Source: CAG-238 sp934277695
GTDB taxonomy: Bacteria > Bacillota > Clostridia > Peptostreptococcales > Anaerovoracaceae
NCBI GenBank assembly: GCA_934277695.1
Contig: CAKQVG010000001.1
Location: 248,001 to 312,000 of the forward strand
Reading direction: 5' to 3'
Length of the DNA stretch: 64,000 bases
A program made the translations under genes and the position numbers. The notes beneath the pieces are model-generated. The model did no database searches, was not told where the DNA came from, and saw only the letters and a list, made by a program, of their open reading frames with translations. Position 1 is the first letter of the stretch, and each line of letters starts with the position of its first letter. Positions 1 through 8,498 of the stretch are shown here, piece by piece.

Positions 1-141
1 TTCTTCCGCATCCAGAATCATTTTGGTAGTCAGAAAATTAACTGAGGCGCTGTTTACGCCTTCTATCTTGGCAACGCCTCTTTCTATAGCAGCTGCGCAG
101 TTTGCACAGCAAAGGTCTTCTAATAAATATGTCTTCTTCAT
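1..141 (-). CDS. Heavy-metal-associated (HMA) domain protein, N-terminal part
   Basis: This is the first 47 codons of a gene that runs off the left edge. The start MKKTYLLEDLCCANCAAAIE carries the CxxC metal-binding motif (CANC) of an HMA domain, followed by the typical GVAKIEGVNSASVNF strand. The same start occurs in Cd/Zn/Cu P-type ATPases and in small CopZ-like chaperones, and the part seen cannot separate them; the LCCANCAAKIE-like form favours a Cd/Zn-type ATPase. A possible ArsR-type operator lies 65 bp upstream at 206-229. The ATG follows a purine-rich ribosome site. Confidence 0.75.
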   Translation of the reverse strand, partial: MKKTYLLEDLCCANCAAAIERGVAKIEGVNSASVNFLTTKMILDAEE

Positions 142-205
142 AGTCTGCCTCCTGTAGTATTTAAATATGCCTTTATGCTGCCGTTGTCTCCTCAGGCTCC
201 GGCAA

Positions 206-229
206 ACAGTTGAATATGCGCTCAACTGT
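206..229. promoter_or_regulatory. Inverted repeat, possible metal-sensor operator
   Basis: ACAGTTGA and TCAACTGT form a perfect 8-bp inverted repeat with an 8-bp spacer (atatgcgc). The TTGAATATG-GC-TCAA core resembles operators of ArsR/SmtB metal sensors, which would fit the HMA gene downstream on the minus strand. No sensor gene is visible in the window, so the assignment is inference. Confidence 0.4.
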
Positions 230-282
230 CAAAAGGTTTTTTTCGGATTTTTTTGTCTCTATGTTTCAGCTGCTGATATAAG

Positions 283-535
283 GTTGTATGGAATCCTGAA
301 ATACTTATAAAAAAACAACATTTCCCCATACCGCAGGCGGAAACCTGCCGGCTAATAATGAAAATGTTGTTCTATTCTGAAAAAACAATCAGTTTCTACA
401 ACGAAGTTTGAAAACATGTTGTAAATATTTTTAAATCCGCAGTATTCTACAACATTTGCCCTCCAACCAATCCTCTTTATGGTTGAAACTGGAAGCAACG
501 TTGTAAAAAATCGTATAACGGCTGAATTATACAAC
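283..535. repeat. Array of four 36-37 bp inverted-repeat units (GTTGTA...TACAAC)
   Basis: Four units begin with GTTGTA (or GTTGTT) and end with TACAAC (or AACAAC): 283-319, 366-402, 418-453 and 500-535. The middles are 24-25 bp and differ in sequence. The gaps are 46, 15 and 46 bp, so the array is a duplicated pair-of-pairs. Neighbouring hexamers can also pair across the gaps: around 314-371 the two hexamers flank an internal GC-rich stem (CCGCAGG/CCTGCCGG) and could form a hairpin ending in U residues on the minus strand. The last unit overlaps the end of the broken acetyltransferase gene. An array of the same geometry but another hexamer lies at 38901-39231. Confidence 0.6.
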
Positions 536-1100
536 CTCTCCGAACAATGCCTCGTATTCCTCTCTCAGCATGGACATGAGGTGCACATCATAGAGAATGC
601 CGTTTTTTCGGCAGTTTTTACGGAGCACACCCTCGTACTTAAATCCCAGGGACAAATTACAGACCCACTGCAGGATTACCGGTGTAATGGTCAAGATAAA
701 GTCTTTCCAGGCCGAGCACATCAAAGCAATAGCCCATCATGGCTTCCATGGCCTGCTTGCCGTAGCCTTTGCCGCGAAGAGATTTATCTCCTATATAAAT
801 ACGCCAGATTTCACCTTTCCAGCCGTCTTCAATGTCAGCCAGAACTATGCGCCCGATTTTGCGTGTACCCCCGTTGCCCTCTGCAGCCTGGTTTCCCTCT
901 TCTTTCAGCAGAATAGTAAACTGCTGTGCCTTGGGATCTTCCTCATCGGCAACATATTTTCTGACTACATCCTCCATTGTCTGTCCGTCTCTTATGCTAA
1001 AAAACTCCGTCACTTCCGGCCGCTGCTCCCACCGGCAGAAATCCTCCAGGTCATTTCACTCCGACAGTCTTATTATCAGATCATTGGTCTCCAAAACCAT
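527..1100 (-). pseudogene. GNAT-family acetyltransferase (RimJ/RimL-like), disrupted
   Basis: Read on the minus strand from ATG 1100 behind an AGAAGGAG site, the product begins MVLETNDLIIRLSE. An in-frame TGA then stands at 1056-1058 where tryptophan would be expected. The frame continues through WEQRPEVTEFFSIRD and the acetyl-CoA-binding loop around RGKGYGKQAMEAM to LYLDHYTGNPA near 668. There the frame is lost; homologous sequence resumes in another frame as QWVCNLSLGFKYEG and ends at 527. Two separate lesions make a pseudogene more likely than a sequencing slip. UGA recoding is unlikely, since UGG is used normally in the other genes here. The substrate of the intact protein is unknown. Confidence 0.85.
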
Positions 1101-1132
1101 TTCTTTTCTCCTTCTGCGATGTTTGTTTTTTC

Positions 1133-1161
1133 ATTATACCACAAGCACCTTCACAAAACAA
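1133..1161 (-). promoter_or_regulatory. Promoter of the disrupted acetyltransferase gene
   Basis: TTGTTT (1156-1161) and TATAAT (1133-1138) are separated by 17 bp and lie about 33 bp upstream of the ATG at 1100. Confidence 0.65.
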
Positions 1162-1285
1162 TCCTGTTGATAAAGCACGAAAACTACTGTATACTGTTAT
1201 GTTACGAATTGAATAAACGCCATTCAGGCGACTCTCGGAAGCTTTGATATTACTGGCTTTCGGGGTTTTGCAAATCCAAGTAGAT

Positions 1286-2887
1286 CTATTCCCACTCAAT
1301 CGTCCCCGGTGGCTTCCCGGTGCAGTCGTACACGACGCGGTTGACGTGGTCGACTTCGTTGACGATGCGGGTGGTGACGCGGTCAATCAAATCCCAAGGC
1401 AGGTGCGCCGCCTCGGCGGTCATGAAGTCGCTGGTCGTCACAGCGCGGAGCGCGATTGCGTAGTCATAGGTTCGGAAGTCGCCCATAACGCCGACGGAGC
1501 GCATGTTGGTGAGCGCCGCGAAATACTGACCCAAAGTGCCCGGGTGTCCGAACTGCGGAATCCGGCCCTCGCTCATCGCGCGCGCGATTTCTTCACGGTA
1601 GATATAGTCGGCATCCTGCACGATTTTTACCTTTTCGGCAGTAACCTCGCCGATGATACGGATGCCAAGACCCGGTCCCGGGAACGGCTGACGGAAAACT
1701 AAGTAATCCGGAATGCCAAGTTCCAGACCGGCGCGGCGCACTTCGTCCTTAAACAGCATACGAAGCGGCTCAATAATTTCTTTGAAATCAACATAGTCAG
1801 GAAGTCCGCCTACATTGTGGTGGGACTTGATGACTGCGGATTTTCCGAGGCCGGACTCGATAACGTCCGGATAAATCGTGCCCTGAACCAGGAAGTCAAC
1901 GGCACCGATTTTCTTTGCTTCCTCTTCGAAGACGCGGATGAACTCCTCGCCGATGATTTTGCGCTTTGCCTCCGGCTCGGTTACGCCGGCAAGCTTGGAA
2001 TAAAAGCGTTCCTGCGCGTTCACGCGGATAAAGTTCAGGTCATACGGACCGTTCGGGCCGAAAACAGCCTCAACCTCGTCGCCTTCGTTTTTGCGGAGAA
2101 GACCGTGGTCAACGAAAACGCAAGTAAGCTGTTTGCCGACAGCCTTTGAAAGCAGCACTGCCGCAACCGAAGAGTCAACGCCGCCCGACAGGGCGCAAAG
2201 CACCTTGCCATCTCCGACTTTTTCGCGGATTTCGCGGATGGTCGTCTCCACGAAGCTGTCCATCTTCCAGTCGCCTTTGCAGGCACAGATTTTGAGGACA
2301 AAGTTCTGCAGCATCTTGAAGCCTTCCACGGAGTGCATAACTTCCGGGTGGAACTGCGTTGCATAAAAACCCGCCGCAGCATTTTCCATAGCGGCTGCCG
2401 GGCAGACCGGCGTGTGTGCCGTCACTTTGAAGCCCGCGGGCACGGTTTCGATATAGTCGGTGTGGCTCATCCACATAATCGTATTGCCAACCGTGCCACA
2501 GCCCGTCGTTTCCGGGCCGCCAACACCAAGGCCGGAAAGCAGGCCGCTGCGGTCGTCAATCGTAACCTCGGTTCTGCCGTACTCGCTGACCGGAGCCGTC
2601 GCAACCCTGCCGCCGAGCTGGTGAGCCAAAAGCTGCGCACCATAGCAGATTCCAAGCACCGGAATACCGAGCTTAAAAACTTCCGGATTGCACTGCGGGG
2701 AATCCTCGCCGTACACGCTGTTCGGACCGCCCGTCAAAATAATCCCGGACGGAGCCAGCGCCTTCAGTTCATCCATCGAAATCGTATAAGGATGAACCTC
2801 GCAATATACATTACATTCACGGACACGGCGGGCAATCAGCTGGTTGTACTGGCCGCCGAAGTCCAAAACTACGATATTTTCTCTCAT
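1286..2887 (-). CDS. guaA: GMP synthase (glutamine-hydrolysing)
   Basis: The enzyme amidates XMP to GMP with glutamine and ATP, the last step of guanine nucleotide synthesis, in the cytoplasm. The 533-residue product has the usual order: a class I glutamine amidotransferase domain with nucleophile motif GICYGAQ near residue 80 and HPEV near 165, then an ATP pyrophosphatase domain with loop ALSGGVDSS near 220, and the C-terminal dimerisation domain ending PPGTIEWE. The ATG at 2887 follows AGGTGG; an upstream GTG in frame would fall inside that ribosome site. It starts 14 bp after guaB ends, so the two form a guaBA operon. A weak CGCC/GGCG stem at 1218-1230 is the only terminator-like structure seen downstream. 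Confidence 0.97.
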   Translation of the reverse strand: MRENIVVLDFGGQYNQLIARRVRECNVYCEVHPYTISMDELKALAPSGIILTGGPNSVYGEDSPQCNPEVFKLGIPVLGICYGAQLLAHQLGGRVATAPVSEYGRTEVTIDDRSGLLSGLGVGGPETTGCGTVGNTIMWMSHTDYIETVPAGFKVTAHTPVCPAAAMENAAAGFYATQFHPEVMHSVEGFKMLQNFVLKICACKGDWKMDSFVETTIREIREKVGDGKVLCALSGGVDSSVAAVLLSKAVGKQLTCVFVDHGLLRKNEGDEVEAVFGPNGPYDLNFIRVNAQERFYSKLAGVTEPEAKRKIIGEEFIRVFEEEAKKIGAVDFLVQGTIYPDVIESGLGKSAVIKSHHNVGGLPDYVDFKEIIEPLRMLFKDEVRRAGLELGIPDYLVFRQPFPGPGLGIRIIGEVTAEKVKIVQDADYIYREEIARAMSEGRIPQFGHPGTLGQYFAALTNMRSVGVMGDFRTYDYAIALRAVTTSDFMTAEAAHLPWDLIDRVTTRIVNEVDHVNRVVYDCTGKPPGTIEWE

Positions 2888-2901
2888 AAAATCCACCTCA
2901 A

Positions 2902-4410
2902 CTACTTAATCACATTTCCGGATGCGTCTTTGAGGATAACATCGTGCGCGCCGCCTTCCACGATGGATGTCGCCGAAACAAGCGTCAGCTTCGCCTTTTC
3001 CTGCAGCTCTTTAATTGAAAGCGCACCGCAGTTGCACATCGTGGATTTTACTTTTGTGAGGGAGAGGTTCACATTGTCGTGAAGTGAGCCGGCATACGGA
3101 ACATAGGAGTCAACGCCCTCTTCGAACTTCATGCGAGGGTCGCCGCCCAGGTCGTATCTCTGCCAGTTTCTTGCACGGTTGGAGCCTTCGCCCCAGTATT
3201 CTTTTACATAATTACCATTTATATTCAATTTATTTGTCGGAGACTCATCAAAACGCGCAAAATATCTGCCGAGCATGATGAAGTCCGCGCCCATGGCAAG
3301 CGCAAGCGTCAGGTGGTGATCGTAAACGATACCGCCGTCGGAGCAGATCGGAACATAAATTCCGGTTTCTTTGAAGTATTCGTCACGAGCCGCAGCAACC
3401 TCGATAACCGCCGTCGCCTGTCCGCGGCCGATGCCCTTTTGTTCACGCGTAATGCAGATGGAGCCGCCGCCGATACCGATCTTCACGAAGTCCGCTCCAA
3501 CATCCGCAAGGTAGCGGAAACCTTCGCCGTCAACGACATTGCCTGCACCGATTTTCACGCTGTCGCCGTATTTTTCGCGCACCCAGCGAATCGTGTCTGC
3601 CTGCCACTCACTGTAGCCCTCGGAACTGTCGATGCAAAGCACATCCACGCCCGCTTCAACCAGTGCCGGGATTCTTTCCTCGTAGTCACGCGTGTTGACG
3701 CCTGCGCCTACCACATATCTCTTATGTTCGTCCAAAAGCTCGTTCGGGTTGTCTTTGTGCGAATCATAGTCTTTGCGGAAAACAAAATGCGTCAGTCTCT
3801 GATTTTCGTCGATAATCGGAAGTGCGTTCAGCTTATTATCCCAAAGAATGTCATTCGCTTCACTCAAGGTGATTCCCGACTTTCCGTAGACGAGTTTTTC
3901 AAACGGAGTCATAAAGTCGCTGATCGGCGTGTCCATTTCCATTCTGGAAACGCGGTAGTCTCTGCTCGTCACAAGTCCGAGAATTCTGCCTTCTGCCGTG
4001 CCGTCGTCCGTGATTGCAATTGTGCTGTGACCTTTAAGCTCCTTGAGCTCGAGCACATCGCGAAGCGTCTGGTCCGGTCTGAGGTTGGAGTCGCTGGTCA
4101 CGAATCCCGCCTTGTGCGTCTTTACGCGGCGCACCATTTCCGCCTGATTTTCAATCGACTGTGAGCCAAATATAAAAGAAATTCCACCTTCTTTCGCAAG
4201 CGCGACCGCCATTTTGTCATCGGAAACGGCCTGCATTACAGCAGAAACTAATGGAATGTTCATTGTGATTTCGGGTTTTTCGCCCTTTTTGAATTTTGTT
4301 ACCGCAGTTGCCAGCGAAACCGCTTCGACGCGGCATTCCTTGCCGGAGTAGCCCGGAACTAAAAGGTATTCGTTAAATGTTCTTGATGGTTCTTCAAAGT
4401 AAAACGCCAT
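2902..4410 (-). CDS. guaB: IMP dehydrogenase
   Basis: The enzyme oxidises IMP to XMP with NAD+, the first committed step to GMP. The 502-residue product has a TIM barrel interrupted by a tandem CBS pair (about residues 95-215, with GHSTIAITDDG and LNALPIIDEN). The catalytic loop GIGGGSICITREQKGIGRGQ carries the active-site cysteine. The ATG at 4410 (MAFYFEEPSRTF) follows TGAGGAG; the open frame runs 32 codons further upstream, but into the promoter. It is the first gene of guaBA. Confidence 0.97.
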   Translation of the reverse strand: MAFYFEEPSRTFNEYLLVPGYSGKECRVEAVSLATAVTKFKKGEKPEITMNIPLVSAVMQAVSDDKMAVALAKEGGISFIFGSQSIENQAEMVRRVKTHKAGFVTSDSNLRPDQTLRDVLELKELKGHSTIAITDDGTAEGRILGLVTSRDYRVSRMEMDTPISDFMTPFEKLVYGKSGITLSEANDILWDNKLNALPIIDENQRLTHFVFRKDYDSHKDNPNELLDEHKRYVVGAGVNTRDYEERIPALVEAGVDVLCIDSSEGYSEWQADTIRWVREKYGDSVKIGAGNVVDGEGFRYLADVGADFVKIGIGGGSICITREQKGIGRGQATAVIEVAAARDEYFKETGIYVPICSDGGIVYDHHLTLALAMGADFIMLGRYFARFDESPTNKLNINGNYVKEYWGEGSNRARNWQRYDLGGDPRMKFEEGVDSYVPYAGSLHDNVNLSLTKVKSTMCNCGALSIKELQEKAKLTLVSATSIVEGGAHDVILKDASGNVIK

Positions 4411-4477
4411 GTTCTCCTCACTTTCTTCTCTTTTGGTTTCTATAAAAAATCTTTTCTTAACAAAAATATTACTAATT

Positions 4478-4506
4478 ATTGTATACCAAAATCCCGTTTT
4501 TTTCAA
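4478..4506 (-). promoter_or_regulatory. guaBA promoter
   Basis: TTGAAA (4501-4506), a 17-bp spacer and TACAAT (4478-4483) lie 68 bp upstream of guaB. No purine-riboswitch core was recognised in the short leader. Confidence 0.75.
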
Positions 4507-4515
4507 GGGCGTTTC

Positions 4516-4544
4516 GTGACAAATTTCGACATCTGTGGTAAAAT
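4516..4544 (+). promoter_or_regulatory. Promoter of the CapA-like gene
   Basis: GTGACA (4516-4521), 17 bp and TAAAAT (4539-4544), divergent from the guaBA promoter about 10 bp away. Confidence 0.6.
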
Positions 4545-4589
4545 ACCGTTTACAATACTTTAAACTTTTTCACAGGGGGAACAATCAAA

Positions 4590-5717
4590 TTGGGTATATT
4601 CAAACGAAAAAAAATTACGACCGCTGCAGTATTCACACTTGCGGCAATGCTTACGTTTACGTCAGTGGCTTTTGCCGAGGAAACTCCGACGGACAAAATC
4701 ACGGTTATGCTGACGGGCGATCTTATGTGCCAGCGTTCTCAGCAGCTAAAGGCTTTTGACGGCACAAGCTATGATTTTAAACCGACCTTTCGGTATGTTA
4801 AAAAGATTTTCGATGAGGCGGACATCGTAATCGGGAACTTGGAAACACTGGTAAGCGAGAGCCTTCCGCTTTCCAAGGACATGAATCTTCTTCAGGGCAA
4901 ACCATATCTCAACGCACCGAATGAATGGCTGGATGCCCTGGAATATGCCGGGTTTGACGGACTCATCATGGCAAACAATCATGCATGCGACGGAGGAAAG
5001 ACCGGAATAATTGAGACTTTGGAAGAATTGGACAGACGCGGCATTCCGCATACGGGTCTTTACAGAAGCAAACAAGAAAAGCGATACTTCACAATGGAGC
5101 GAAACGGCATCAAAATCGGCATTCTCTCCTACGCGGCATATTACAATTTAAAGGACAAATTTCTTACCGGGGAAGAACAAGACACTATGTTGAGCCGGCC
5201 AATCCAGAATAAAATGAATGCAGATGTCCAGGCCCTGCGTAAAGAGGGGGCGGAATACATTATTGCATACAGCCATTCCGGCACAGAGTATTCCCATGTT
5301 CCGGCAGCCAGGCAGGAGCGGTATGGTGCGATGCTCGTTCAGGCGGGTGTTGACTACATCGTCGGTTCGCATCCGCATGTTTTGCAGCCCTACGAACCAC
5401 TACGCTATCGGGATACCGTAACCCCCTATATTTACTCAATGGGGAATTTTACCTCATCCATGCTCGGATCAGCCACAAAAGAAACCCTGATTCTGTCCCT
5501 CACCCTTGAACGGGACGAGTCCGGCGAAGTTGTGCTTGCAGAACAGACTTACTATCCGTGCTACATGCTTGATGAATACGAAAAAGAGCCTTTCGTTCTC
5601 ATTCCCGAGGATAAAGACTACAACGGCAGTCTTTATGAGAATGCACCAAAGGCTCTCGTAAATCAACTAAAGGACTATTTTAAACATATCCGAAAAATCG
5701 TCGGAAAACTCGACTGA
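4590..5717 (+). CDS. CapA-family secreted metallophosphatase-like protein
   Basis: The 375-residue product has a signal peptide (KRKK, then a hydrophobic stretch ending VAFAEE) and a CapA/PGA_cap domain. Motifs of the calcineurin-like metal site follow in order: TGDLMC near 44, GNLETL near 84, MANNHACDGG near 128, YSHSGTEY near 212 and GSHPHVLQPYE near 243. CapA proteins are linked to poly-gamma-glutamate capsules, but no capB or capC lies nearby, so a general envelope role is as likely. The start is TTG at 4590 behind AGGGGGA; it has its own promoter. It converges on the gene at 5742 with only 24 bp between the ends. Confidence 0.85.
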   Translation: MGIFKRKKITTAAVFTLAAMLTFTSVAFAEETPTDKITVMLTGDLMCQRSQQLKAFDGTSYDFKPTFRYVKKIFDEADIVIGNLETLVSESLPLSKDMNLLQGKPYLNAPNEWLDALEYAGFDGLIMANNHACDGGKTGIIETLEELDRRGIPHTGLYRSKQEKRYFTMERNGIKIGILSYAAYYNLKDKFLTGEEQDTMLSRPIQNKMNADVQALRKEGAEYIIAYSHSGTEYSHVPAARQERYGAMLVQAGVDYIVGSHPHVLQPYEPLRYRDTVTPYIYSMGNFTSSMLGSATKETLILSLTLERDESGEVVLAEQTYYPCYMLDEYEKEPFVLIPEDKDYNGSLYENAPKALVNQLKDYFKHIRKIVGKLD

Positions 5718-5741
5718 TTTCAGTCCGGCTGCAGTATTATC

Positions 5742-6743
5742 TCAGCCTGCGATTTTGCGGACAGAGGACCATGGACCTTCCATGGTTCTTTTATTTCCGC
5801 GCGTGTCCGTGGTTTCGGTAAGGGCCCGCACTTTTACATAATAAATGCTTTCTTTTTTCAGACCCTTCAAAGTTGTCTTCGTAAGACTACCCTTCACAAG
5901 CTTGGTTTTGCTCTGCTTTGCGAAATTTTTCTGTGTTCCGTAAACGACTTCGTAAGTGGTTACACCTTCCTGCTTTTTCCACGCCAGTGCAGCCCGGGAT
6001 TTTTCCCTTTTCAGCGCTTTGCCGGTCCAATATGTTTTATGCGGTTTTACTTCAAATGTAACCTGCAGATTCGCAGGCTGGAAAAGGGTCGTGCCCTCTG
6101 TGTAAATCGACACAATTGCCCTTCCCGGCTTCAAAACCTTCGTCTGCCCGCCCTTTGAAATGCTTACCACCGCCGGATCGGAAGAAACAAACACAAAACC
6201 CGTGCCGTCTCCGTCTGTCTTCGGCTCAAGAAGCGGGGCTTCCCTGCCTGCCGTCAATGTGTATTTCGTCTTTGCGATCGTCAGCTGCTGCGGTTTGCCC
6301 AGAACCGAAAAAAAGCTGTATGCCTCTCCCTCATAGGTTTGTGTATCTTTCGCCGTAACCGCGACCTTGTATTCGCCGACCGCGCTGATTGCTTCAACTT
6401 CTTCATAATTCGCATTCGCAAAACTGTGTACGCGATAATATTTCACATCATATTCATTCGGCTTTAAGCTGAGGTCTTTCTGTACTCCGCCCTCTTCGTC
6501 ATCAATCCGGCCGCTGACGGAAACAACCTTCGGTGTTATAACCGAGCCGTCAGCCGCAGCAAGATAACGATCAAGAACAACCGTCAGTTTCTCTATATTG
6601 ATTTTGACCGGTTCCTGCACCTCTGCCGTGCTGTCCGGTGTTTCCTTTTCCTCCGCAACATCTGCATAGACATTTGCAGCCGATGTAAACAGCAGTGCCA
6701 GGACTGCCCCCAATGTGATTATTCGTATTAATTTCTTTTTCAT
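5742..6743 (-). CDS. Exported protein with Ig-like and Fn3-like domains
   Basis: A 333-residue protein of unknown function. It has an N-terminal signal peptide (MKKKLIRIITLGAVLALLFT, cleavage probably after YADV), an acidic linker, a beta-rich region near 50-140, a BIG2-like Ig segment near 150-225 (LTAGREAPLLEP, VSSDPAVVSI) and a C-terminal fibronectin-type region (ALAWKKQEGVTTYEVVYGT, IYYVKVRAL). No sortase motif or S-layer domain is seen. The start at 6743 is chosen over the longer frame because GAGGAT precedes it and the promoter lies inside the extension. It is probably a cell-surface adhesion or structural protein. Confidence 0.7.
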   Translation of the reverse strand: MKKKLIRIITLGAVLALLFTSAANVYADVAEEKETPDSTAEVQEPVKINIEKLTVVLDRYLAAADGSVITPKVVSVSGRIDDEEGGVQKDLSLKPNEYDVKYYRVHSFANANYEEVEAISAVGEYKVAVTAKDTQTYEGEAYSFFSVLGKPQQLTIAKTKYTLTAGREAPLLEPKTDGDGTGFVFVSSDPAVVSISKGGQTKVLKPGRAIVSIYTEGTTLFQPANLQVTFEVKPHKTYWTGKALKREKSRAALAWKKQEGVTTYEVVYGTQKNFAKQSKTKLVKGSLTKTTLKGLKKESIYYVKVRALTETTDTRGNKRTMEGPWSSVRKIAG

Positions 6744-6776
6744 TTTCTCAATCCTCTCATACCTTTTGCTCCTAAC

Positions 6777-6805
6777 ATCATACCTTATTCGCACCGTTTT
6801 TTCAA
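6777..6805 (-). promoter_or_regulatory. Promoter of the exported Ig-like protein
   Basis: TTGAAA (6800-6805), 17 bp and TATGAT (6777-6782). Its -35 box touches the CAAGACA/TGTCTTG dyad at 6803-6818. Confidence 0.7.
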
Positions 6806-6818
6806 GACATCTGTCTTG
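6803..6818. promoter_or_regulatory. Dyad between the divergent exported-protein and hcp genes
   Basis: CAAGACA and TGTCTTG form a perfect 7-bp inverted repeat around two bases. A weak rightward promoter (TCAAGA at 6802, then TAAAAT near 6825) would place it in the spacer of an hcp promoter. It may bind a redox or nitrosative-stress regulator; which one is unknown. Confidence 0.4.
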
Positions 6819-6883
6819 CAAGGATAAAATTCTCGAAAAAAAGCATACTACCCATAGAAAAAATCTGATTACGGAGGATGATC

Positions 6884-8473
6884 ATGTCTAAAATGTTTTG
6901 TTTTCAATGCCAGCAAACAGCCGGAAATTCAGGCTGTGTCCGCTCCGGTGTCTGCGGCAAACAGCCGGAAACCGCCAATTTGCAGGATAAACTTATCTGC
7001 GAGCTGATACTGCTTGCCGAAGCCGCCGAAAGCCGCAAAGAATATCCTGAGGAAGCAACGCGCCTCATCGCAGACGGGCTTTTTACCACACTGACAAATG
7101 TAAATTTCGATAACGCTGCAATTACCCGGTTTACCGACCGCGTCACCTCTCTCAGACGCAAACTCTCATACGGTGCAGAGAGGCATACGCAAAGCTGCAG
7201 CCTGGTTTCCCTTTGGGAAGGAGATACGGATATTGTTTCCCTGCGTTCGACGCTTTTGTTTGGCATGAAGGGCATGGCAGCCTATGCACACCACGCTTAC
7301 AGGCTGGGGTGCGATGATGCGGATGTCTCTGCGTGGTTCTACAAAGGGCTGTGCGCGCTTAACAAGGAACACACGCCGGAAGAGTGGCTGGAGCTCATCA
7401 TGGAATTCGGTCAAGTGAACCTCAAATGCATGGAAATGCTCGACCGTGCGAACACAAGCGCATTTGGAAATCCGGCACCTGCGCGCGTAACCTGTGACAT
7501 TAAAAAAGGCCCTTTCATCGTTGTATCGGGGCACGACCTCGAAGATCTGCATGAGCTGCTGGAACAGACGAAGGGCAAAGGAATCAACATCTACACGCAC
7601 TGCGAGATGCTCCCTGCACACGGCTATCCGGGACTCAACAAATTTCCGCACCTTGCGGGCAATTTCGGCACCGCATGGCAAAGCCAGCAAAGAGAATTCG
7701 AGGACATCCCCGCCCCGATTCTTTTTACAACCAACTGTCTGATGCCGCCGCGCGACAGCTATAAGGACAGAGTCTATACAACCTCTGTCGTAGGGTTTGA
7801 TGGGCTCGTTCACATCGAAGAAAAAGAAAACGGCAAGAAAGATTTCTCACCGCTGATTCAAGAAGCGCTCGAACTTGGGGGTTATGAACACGACCGCAGC
7901 ATGAGCGGAATAAACGGCGGGCACATGCTGACCACCGGTTTTGCCCACGATGCGATTTTATCCAATGCCGATAAAGTGATTTCGGCTGTCAAATCGGGCA
8001 AAGTCAAACACATCTTCCTCGTCGGCGGCTGTGACGGTGCACACCCGGGAAGAAATTACTACACCAAATTCGTCAAAGAGGCCCCGCTGGACACTTTGAT
8101 TTTGACGCTTGCCTGCGGAAAATACCGTTTCAACGATCTTGATCTGGGTGAAATCGACGGACTTCCGCGAATTATGGATGTCGGCCAGTGCAATGATGCC
8201 TACAGTGCGGTCCGGGTCGCACTTGCCCTTGCGGATGCCTTTGGGTGCTCGGTAAACGAACTGCCTCTCACTCTTGTACTTTCTTGGTACGAGCAAAAGG
8301 CAGTCTGCATTCTTTTAACCCTTCTTTCCATCGGAATAAAGGGCATGTATCTTGGTCCTACACTACCGGCGTTTTTATCGGAGTCTGTCGTAAAGCTGCT
8401 TGTCGACACTTTCGACCTCAGACCGATAACCGCACCTGAGCAGGATCTGGACGATATATTGGGACTCGCATGA
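6884..8473 (+). CDS. hcp: Hydroxylamine reductase / hybrid cluster protein
   Basis: A cytoplasmic Fe-S-O hybrid-cluster enzyme of 529 residues. It reduces hydroxylamine in vitro and in vivo probably acts as an NO reductase or S-nitrosylase in nitrosative stress. The N-terminal cysteines (FCFQCQQTAGNSGC...GVCGK) bind the [4Fe-4S] cluster in the anaerobe-type spacing. Hybrid-cluster ligands lie in CEMLPAHGYPG, FTTNCLMPP, GGCDGAHPGR and ACGKYRF. The ATG at 6884 is 6 bp after ACGGAGG; an upstream ATG at 6878 is too close. No hcr-type reductase gene is adjacent. Confidence 0.95.
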   Translation: MSKMFCFQCQQTAGNSGCVRSGVCGKQPETANLQDKLICELILLAEAAESRKEYPEEATRLIADGLFTTLTNVNFDNAAITRFTDRVTSLRRKLSYGAERHTQSCSLVSLWEGDTDIVSLRSTLLFGMKGMAAYAHHAYRLGCDDADVSAWFYKGLCALNKEHTPEEWLELIMEFGQVNLKCMEMLDRANTSAFGNPAPARVTCDIKKGPFIVVSGHDLEDLHELLEQTKGKGINIYTHCEMLPAHGYPGLNKFPHLAGNFGTAWQSQQREFEDIPAPILFTTNCLMPPRDSYKDRVYTTSVVGFDGLVHIEEKENGKKDFSPLIQEALELGGYEHDRSMSGINGGHMLTTGFAHDAILSNADKVISAVKSGKVKHIFLVGGCDGAHPGRNYYTKFVKEAPLDTLILTLACGKYRFNDLDLGEIDGLPRIMDVGQCNDAYSAVRVALALADAFGCSVNELPLTLVLSWYEQKAVCILLTLLSIGIKGMYLGPTLPAFLSESVVKLLVDTFDLRPITAPEQDLDDILGLA

Positions 8474-8485
8474 GTCCCAATTTCG
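8458..8485. terminator. Hairpin between convergent hcp and purA
   Basis: ATTGGGACTC and GAGTCCCAAT form a perfect 10-bp stem with a GCAT loop at 8458-8481. It overlaps the hcp stop codon. The tails are U-rich but broken on both strands, so it may serve both converging genes. Confidence 0.6.
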
Positions 8486-8498
8486 TATATATTTTTCG

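Noticed and set aside
283..535. CRISPR array, because units begin GTTGTA and end TACAAC and are 36-37 bp long
   Set aside because: The units share only their ends; inner sequences differ, gaps are 15 or 46 bp rather than a constant spacer, and no cas gene is in the window.
1056..1058. UGA read as tryptophan in the acetyltransferase
   Set aside because: All neighbouring genes use UGA as stop and UGG for Trp, and the same gene has a second lesion.
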